A stretch of DNA of 64,000 nt from Laburnicola sp. R22_1 (lineage: Eukaryota; Ascomycota; Dothideomycetes; Pleosporales; Didymosphaeriaceae): positions 734,501 to 798,500 of the forward strand of contig JACONQ010000013.1 of the NCBI GenBank assembly GCA_014281115.1, given 5' to 3'. Numbering within the stretch: the first letter of the stretch is position 1; each line of letters opens with the position of its first letter. Positions 62,658-64,000 of this stretch are shown in pieces. The notes under the pieces are model-generated. The model did not search any database. It saw nothing but the letters and a program-made list of their open reading frames with translations, and had not been told where the DNA came from. Position numbers and translations under genes: made by a program.

Positions 62658-64000
62658 GAAGCGCTTGGGAAGTGGACCGCGGAAGATGTGCCCTGACGTT
62701 GGAGGATCCTCGACGATGGAAAGCGCAAGGAATTGCGTGCGGTTATGCAAGTATTCGGTCAGTTCACGACCTATCTGGGAAAGTCACGGCGAAGTCAGGC
62801 ATCTTTGGCTGTCTTTCCTCTGTTCGATATTTCTTTAAAGTCTTGACCACGGGCCATCTACTCGGTGGAATGTTGGCTGAACTGTATATTATTATGTAAG
62901 AATGCCACTGTACCTTCGGTAAATCTGTGATGCTTGATGCTCCTGAGTTTTGGTCACCCATCCGCCATCCGCCATAGGTCAACCCTCATCCGTTATCCGT
63001 CATCTGTCATCGTGACTAAGTCATGTCTGTCATCCAATCTAAATCTCTCCTACCAGAAATTATTCCCCACAGCACTAGCCAACAGGCAGTAAAACGGACC
63101 TTGCTCACAATCACCGCCTACGCCGTGATAACGCGTTCTCACTCCTGAGGGTTCGATATATATATGCTCAAGTCGGTATGATTTGCTCATGGCGTTTCGG
63201 GAACTGCTACTGGCATCCCTGGTATACAACAATCCATCCGCCGTCTCTAACAGAAACACATAAGAAATTCCACACCAGATGGGTGAGTATTTCGCAATCT
63301 TAAGGCAACTGGAAAGGTTAGACACTTCATGTGACGATTCTGCATGTTGAGAGACATACCTAAGCCTTCTTTGACGGTACACGTGCTCCGTATGCAAGTT
63401 TGTATCGCAGTGTTGATCGGCTTATTGATACAAATGCATGCCGTATCCCTAGGCTGGCACTGAATTTGGGCTCTGAGATTTATCTCGAGACATGTTGTCT
63501 TTGTGAGTTCAGTAAATAGTCTGTTGCAATACATGCATGAGCGGTATACTCACTGCGCATATTGGCAGGTCGTCTTGCGCATTCACTGGCTGCGCAACAC
63601 TCAAAAGAGCCAGGCCCACACTAAGGATTTCCCGGCACCGCATTCTGGCTTACGGCTGACGCAGAACAGAAGTGGGACGGGAATTGCGCCTCTGGGCACT
63701 AATTCAAAGGATCCTCAAAGGGTACCGACATTCAAACAATAATTGGATGGAGAACCCACAATTTACATGAGTCCCGCCGCAGGATATACGTTGCGTCTTC
63801 CAGTGGCGGTCATCATAGTTTGGTGGTCTTTCTTTCGATCGGTTGCCTGCGGAGGTCAAGAACTCGGTCTTCGGACTCAAATGGCTACCAATAGCATTCG
63901 AATTCTCTACCTAAGGATAAAGATACAGTAGATATCTGATCTCACCTTGGACCCTTTTGTGGCTTGACGGACTTAACTTTGTTTATGTGTCAGTGAGCGT
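62658..64000. other. Intergenic to window end, no gene supported
   Basis: Minus-strand frames at 63050-63534 lack motifs and start context. A run of CCATCCGCCATCCGCC and GTCATC repeats near 62960-63030 is low-complexity. Nothing else seen. Confidence 0.45.

Overview
This is nuclear DNA of a filamentous ascomycete (Pezizomycotina), probably a Dothideomycete of the Pleosporales type; the class level is an inference. The evidence is direct: genes carry short spliceosomal introns (about 45-105 nt, GT...AG, CTAAC/CTGAC-like branch points), single-copy eukaryotic housekeeping genes are recognisable, and the repeats are fungal (Ty1/copia, Tad-like LINE, Fot1/pogo) with in-frame stops of the kind left by repeat-induced point mutation (RIP).

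Layout. 1-21.3 kb is a gene-dense core: a cupredoxin protein (cut by the window edge), an SMN homologue head-to-head with a Nop15/NIFK-like nucleolar RRM protein, a decayed alpha/beta-hydrolase, a secreted unknown, a protoglobin, an Ahc1-like zinc-finger protein, Kish/TMEM167, TAF13, and eIF3f head-to-head with Utp25. The two divergent pairs place RNA-processing, ribosome-assembly and translation genes on shared promoters of 328 and 256 bp. 21.3-40.3 kb is an accessory island. A Cys-rich small secreted protein is broken by an in-frame TGA. A HET-domain gene on the minus strand is split by a 13.3 kb nest: a copia element (25004-38296, target duplication GAAAT) that contains a minus-strand LINE (28137-34359, 16-bp target duplication) and a structurally intact Fot1-like transposon (35176-36966, TA target). 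40.3-64 kb is mixed: F-box-like proteins, a cytochrome P450 3' fragment, a secreted AA8-AA12 PQQ oxidoreductase, a four-TM protein, histone chaperone Rtt106, an aquaporin with a frameshift, a two-TM protein, a decayed AIG1-like GTPase and a Kex2-type repeat-containing secreted protein.

A 60-65 bp dispersed repeat occurs five times (about 5.6, 39.9, 47.9, 57.2 and 60.8 kb). Three copies are bounded by direct duplications of about 8, 13 and 14-16 bp, and all share a small central hairpin. I do not recognise this family; it is the best candidate here for something undescribed.

Exon coordinates were derived by hand from splice motifs and reading-frame continuity. No alignment, RNA or database evidence was available.
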